Source: Alkalicoccus chagannorensis DSM 18086 (GTDB lineage Bacteria > Bacillota > Bacilli > Bacillales > Salisediminibacteriaceae). Taken from it: a stretch of DNA of 64,000 nt. The DNA lies in NCBI RefSeq assembly GCF_000429725.1, contig NZ_AUCK01000007.1, positions 62,001 through 126,000 of the forward strand, in the 5' to 3' direction. How positions within the stretch are numbered: position 1 is the first letter of the stretch; each line of letters opens with the position of its first letter. Shown here one piece after another: positions 62,858-64,000 of this stretch. A program made the position numbers and the translations under genes. Under the pieces are notes generated by a model that saw nothing but the letters and a program-made list of their open reading frames with translations, ran no database searches and had not been told where the DNA came from.

Positions 62858-63259
62858 ATGAGAAGACGAACATGCTGTTTTATCGTGGTAGTCCTATTAT
62901 TATCGGCGTGTGACATTCAAACGAACAACGAGGTGGAAAGTGAAGAGGAACCCCCTGGAAATCCAACAGCCGAAGAGATACTATCAAGTTCTCCAGATGC
63001 TGATATTTTTAAGGCGGGAGGTATTATTTACTCCAATGCGGAGGACATCGATTGGGTAATGGAAGAAGAGTTAACTTTAGATGAGGAAGTATTGGAAATC
63101 ACCGAGCAGTCTAATCATGGGGAGGATTTTGAAAACGGCACTGCGACAGAACTTCCCGTTGGAACAAAAATATACGACCATCATGAAGGGAGAGGTCCGA
63201 TTTATACTGCAGTAGTAGATGACAAAGAAATTAGATATCTTGGATTGATAGAAGGTTAG
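62858..63259 (+). CDS. putative lipoprotein
   Basis: 133 aa. MRRRTCCFIVVVLLLSACDI has a lipobox (LSAC). The mature part is acidic; GTKIYDHHEGRGPIYTAVVD and IRYLGLIEG recall small DUF3221-like or YolC-like lipoproteins. Function unknown. A terminator follows. Confidence 0.6.
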   Translation: MRRRTCCFIVVVLLLSACDIQTNNEVESEEEPPGNPTAEEILSSSPDADIFKAGGIIYSNAEDIDWVMEEELTLDEEVLEITEQSNHGEDFENGTATELPVGTKIYDHHEGRGPIYTAVVDDKEIRYLGLIEG

Positions 63260-63268
63260 TATATTCGG

Positions 63269-63300
63269 AAAAGGATGCTCCTATAACTGAGCATCCTTTT
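63269..63300 (+). terminator. Rho-independent terminator
   Basis: AAAAGGATGCTC ... GAGCATCCTTTT. Confidence 0.85.
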
Positions 63301-63438
63301 CCTGATAGTGAAAAAGAACATGCGGCTTTAACAGAGTTTTAGAGAGAGAAGCGTGGCTCGTATGATCAACAAGGTAGAAACAGCAGCGCTTCCGTTCCGA
63401 GGTTAAGGCTTTTTTTGATTTGGACGAGGGGAACCAGG

Positions 63439-63454
63439 CGTTTCACGTGAAACA
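63439..63454. promoter_or_regulatory. parS-like site
   Basis: CGTTTCACGTGAAACA, one mismatch to parS, just beyond the 3' end of the MCP gene. Confidence 0.75.
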
Positions 63455-63473
63455 TGCTGCATGCGGCATCTCC

Positions 63474-64000
63474 TTAGTCTCGTACCTGATCTGATAAATC
63501 CTTCAGCTGTGTCGTCAGGCCTTTCAATTCCTGTGAGATGCCGCTCAGCTGCTCCATGCGGTCGTGCTGGGAGCTGGTGAAGGTGGAAGCCTGTTCCGAG
63601 GCCTGCTGCGTCCGGTTTATTCGGTCGGCTGTCGCCTGGATCTGATCCGTGATTTTCTCTGTTGCTTCCGCTGTCGTCGTCGCAAACCGGCGGATTTCTT
63701 CAGCAACGACTTGAAATCCTCTTCCGGCATCGCCGGCGCGGGCGGCTTCGATAGAGGCATTGAACCCGAGCACCGTGGTCTGTCGGGTAAGGCCCTGCAG
63801 CATAGACGTCATCGCCTTCATCTCCTCGAGCTGATTCACCGCTTCCCGGGCTGCCGCGGATGAGGCATCATTTGCCTCCGCGACGGACCGGGCATCTTTG
63901 TTCGCTTCCTCGGCATGGTTGGTCATCTGAGCAGCTGCTTCATCGAGGGTGCCCGCCATCTCGCGCATCTGTTCGAACCGGTCCGTCGAGACGCCCATCG
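63474..64000 (-). CDS. methyl-accepting chemotaxis protein, 5' part beyond the window
   Basis: The visible 175 residues are the C-terminal signalling domain of an MCP, with the hairpin region [20 protein letters not shown] and [15 protein letters not shown]. It is short after the tip, without a C-terminal methylation helix of usual length. The start and any sensor domain lie to the right of base 64000. Confidence 0.85.
   Translation of the reverse strand, partial: MGVSTDRFEQMREMAGTLDEAAAQMTNHAEEANKDARSVAEANDASSAAAREAVNQLEEMKAMTSMLQGLTRQTTVLGFNASIEAARAGDAGRGFQVVAEEIRRFATTTAEATEKITDQIQATADRINRTQQASEQASTFTSSQHDRMEQLSGISQELKGLTTQLKDLSDQVRD

Overview
The window looks like chromosomal DNA of a salt- or alkali-adapted Bacillaceae (Firmicutes). 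Shine-Dalgarno sequences are strong, ald is next to a PucR-type regulator, nadBCA is divergent from nadS-niaR, rlmH is present, and there are many acidic secreted lipoproteins. GC is moderately high for Bacillus-like DNA, apart from an AT-rich island at about 18.4-21.0 kb and milder dips at about 0.6-1.7 and 39.2-39.7 kb. Five perfect or near-perfect ParB/Spo0J parS sites (TGTTTCACGTGAAACA type; 12206, 13327, 59226, 60446, 63439), plus rlmH, place the window near the replication origin. No rRNA, tRNA, CRISPR array or intact transposase was seen.

Layout. 0-6 kb: end of an alpha/beta hydrolase, a possible NTase-fold two-gene cassette, a P-loop kinase, an N-formylglutamate-amidohydrolase-like lipoprotein, a GNAT/histidine-phosphatase pair, and an unknown protein whose C-terminus mimics the SSB tail. 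6-16 kb: a peroxiredoxin with an in-frame TGA at the redox cysteine (predicted selenoprotein), ald with its regulator, a LOV-GGDEF photoreceptor, an SDR, a His-rich metal protein, an amine-oxidase-like flavoprotein, rlmH and a membrane GGDEF. 16-21 kb: small membrane proteins, a K+ channel and an AT-rich RloC/PrrC-like AAA_13 ATPase (candidate phage defence). 21-28 kb: msrA and a COG0523 GTPase, then a two-component system with a beta-propeller lipoprotein, a YtkA-like His-rich lipoprotein and SCO (likely copper / cytochrome oxidase related). 28-39 kb: an epimerase, an MCP, a cluster of secreted acidic lipoproteins, a broken MNT/HEPN toxin-antitoxin pair, a TPR protein, a second predicted selenoprotein (thioredoxin-TPR) and a dehalogenase-like hydrolase. 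39-51 kb: a DHFR-like protein, a five-gene GntR-ABC operon, a globin-MCP-CZB receptor and a PD-(D/E)XK-DUF2075 protein. 51-64 kb: the NAD operon pair with a NiaR operator, an MFS/TetR pair, dus, an SDR, lipoproteins, a 388-bp MITE with a 9-bp target duplication, and a partial MCP.

The most interesting observations are two. (1) Two thiol-redox genes carry TGA in the catalytic position after Ser-Trp, each followed at nearly the same distance (19-20 nt) by a 6-bp stem with a 5-nt G-containing loop, as in bacterial SECIS elements. (2) An interspersed, structured element of about 140 bp (seven copies plus fragments, all on the + strand) folds into nested helices with compensatory changes, ends in its own terminator-like hairpin, and usually sits next to the poly-T of a host terminator. 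Copies supply the start codon and N-terminus of one lipoprotein and the stop codon of the second selenoprotein. A second, tandem repeat family (period about 172-174 bp) fills other gaps.
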